Made by a program: the position numbers and the translations under genes. Below the pieces are notes generated by a model. The model did not search any database. It was given only the letters and a program-made list of their open reading frames with translations, and was not told the DNA's origin. A stretch of DNA of 5,828 nt. Source: Chthonomonadaceae bacterium. GTDB taxonomy: Bacteria; Armatimonadota; Chthonomonadetes; Chthonomonadales; Chthonomonadaceae. The stretch is from assembly GCA_025355115.1 (NCBI GenBank), contig JANXLO010000747.1, positions 1 through 5,828 on the forward strand, given 5' to 3'. The stretch's first letter is position 1. The number at the start of each line of letters is the position of its first letter. Below, one piece after another: positions 5,586-5,828 of this stretch.

Positions 5586-5828
5586 TGCGGCTAAGCCATG
5601 GACGCATTCGTGCAGTTAAGTTTCGGGAACAGTATCGCTGTGCAGGATGTCTAGCACACAGACTGTCCAGCCGCGGATTCCGGCAGCCGAGCATTCTGCA
5701 AAGCAACTGAGACCCATCGTTTAGACCGCTCGATGGCTGGGGATAAGGAATCGCAATCTGCCAGGCGTGATAAGACGTACCGCCTAGTAATGCATACCCT
5801 TTTTTCAGGCCGCCATTTCCCTGTCCCT
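5586..5828. other. Terminal intergenic stretch without a recognisable gene
   Basis: No start with a ribosome binding site or protein-like translation was found in these 243 bases. Two short inverted repeats are present: CCATCG (5714-5719) with CGATGG (5731-5736) across 11 bases, and AGGCG (5763-5767) with CGCCT (5781-5785) across 13 bases. A run of six or more T follows at about 5800, some 14 bases after the second stem, too far for a classic terminator. One minus-strand frame is open from the right edge to a TAG at 5653-5651, without recognisable similarity. Confidence 0.6.

Noticed and set aside
5706..5760. TPP riboswitch, suggested by CTGAGA and a GGGGATAAGG-like segment
   Set aside because: The conserved ACCTGAT core and the expected pairing are absent, and no thiamine gene follows within the window.
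5763..5806. Rho-independent terminator (AGGCG/CGCCT stem plus T-run)
   Set aside because: The stem has only five pairs and a 13-base loop, and about 14 bases separate it from the T-run, so it does not have terminator geometry.
5654..5828. Minus-strand frame open from the right edge to a TAG at 5653-5651
   Set aside because: About 58 codons without recognisable similarity or coding bias; an open frame of this length is not unlikely by chance. The end of a gene entering from the right cannot be excluded.

Overview
The window looks like a chromosomal segment from a moderately GC-rich bacterium. It carries the 5' part of rpoB on the minus strand. A three-gene ABC-2 type exporter operon diverges from it on the plus strand, followed by a small conserved gene of unknown function, also on the plus strand. 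The start of the RNA polymerase beta subunit resembles Bacillota, Actinobacteria and Deinococcus more than Proteobacteria. The ABC proteins also read like those of deep terrabacterial lineages. Armatimonadota or a neighbouring uncultured phylum is my best guess, but it is an impression from memory and was not tested.

Layout. 1-2039 (minus): rpoB, open to the left edge, 679 complete codons with no frameshift, TTG start behind a strong Shine-Dalgarno and a promoter with a perfect -35 box. 2040-2485: divergent intergenic region holding that promoter, overlapping inverted repeats and a frameshifted remnant that reads like an RHS/YD-repeat protein (minus). 2486-5056 (plus): ATPase, permease 1 and permease 2 of an ABC-2 exporter. 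The first two overlap by four bases and the third follows four bases after the second stop. 5057-5234: a regulatory-looking gap with four 6-mers at an exact 11-bp period and a small hairpin whose loop is AAGGAG. 5235-5585 (plus): a 116-residue protein of unknown function, probably a ferredoxin-like (dimeric alpha/beta barrel) fold. 5586-5828: no convincing gene.

The two permeases and the ATPase form one transporter: a heterodimeric membrane pore with a homodimeric ATPase. It belongs to an export family that includes drug and viologen efflux systems, but its substrate cannot be read from the sequence. The small downstream gene has its own ribosome binding site and probably its own regulated promoter.

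The most notable points are in rpoB. The residue equivalent to E. coli His526, a major rifampicin contact, is Ser. The adjacent fork-loop 2 motif, nearly invariant elsewhere, is strongly changed. rpoB also lacks the usual rplJ-rplL genes just upstream. Together these raise the question of natural rifamycin tolerance, or of a second, stand-alone rpoB copy. I found no clear sign of a wholly new multi-gene system.
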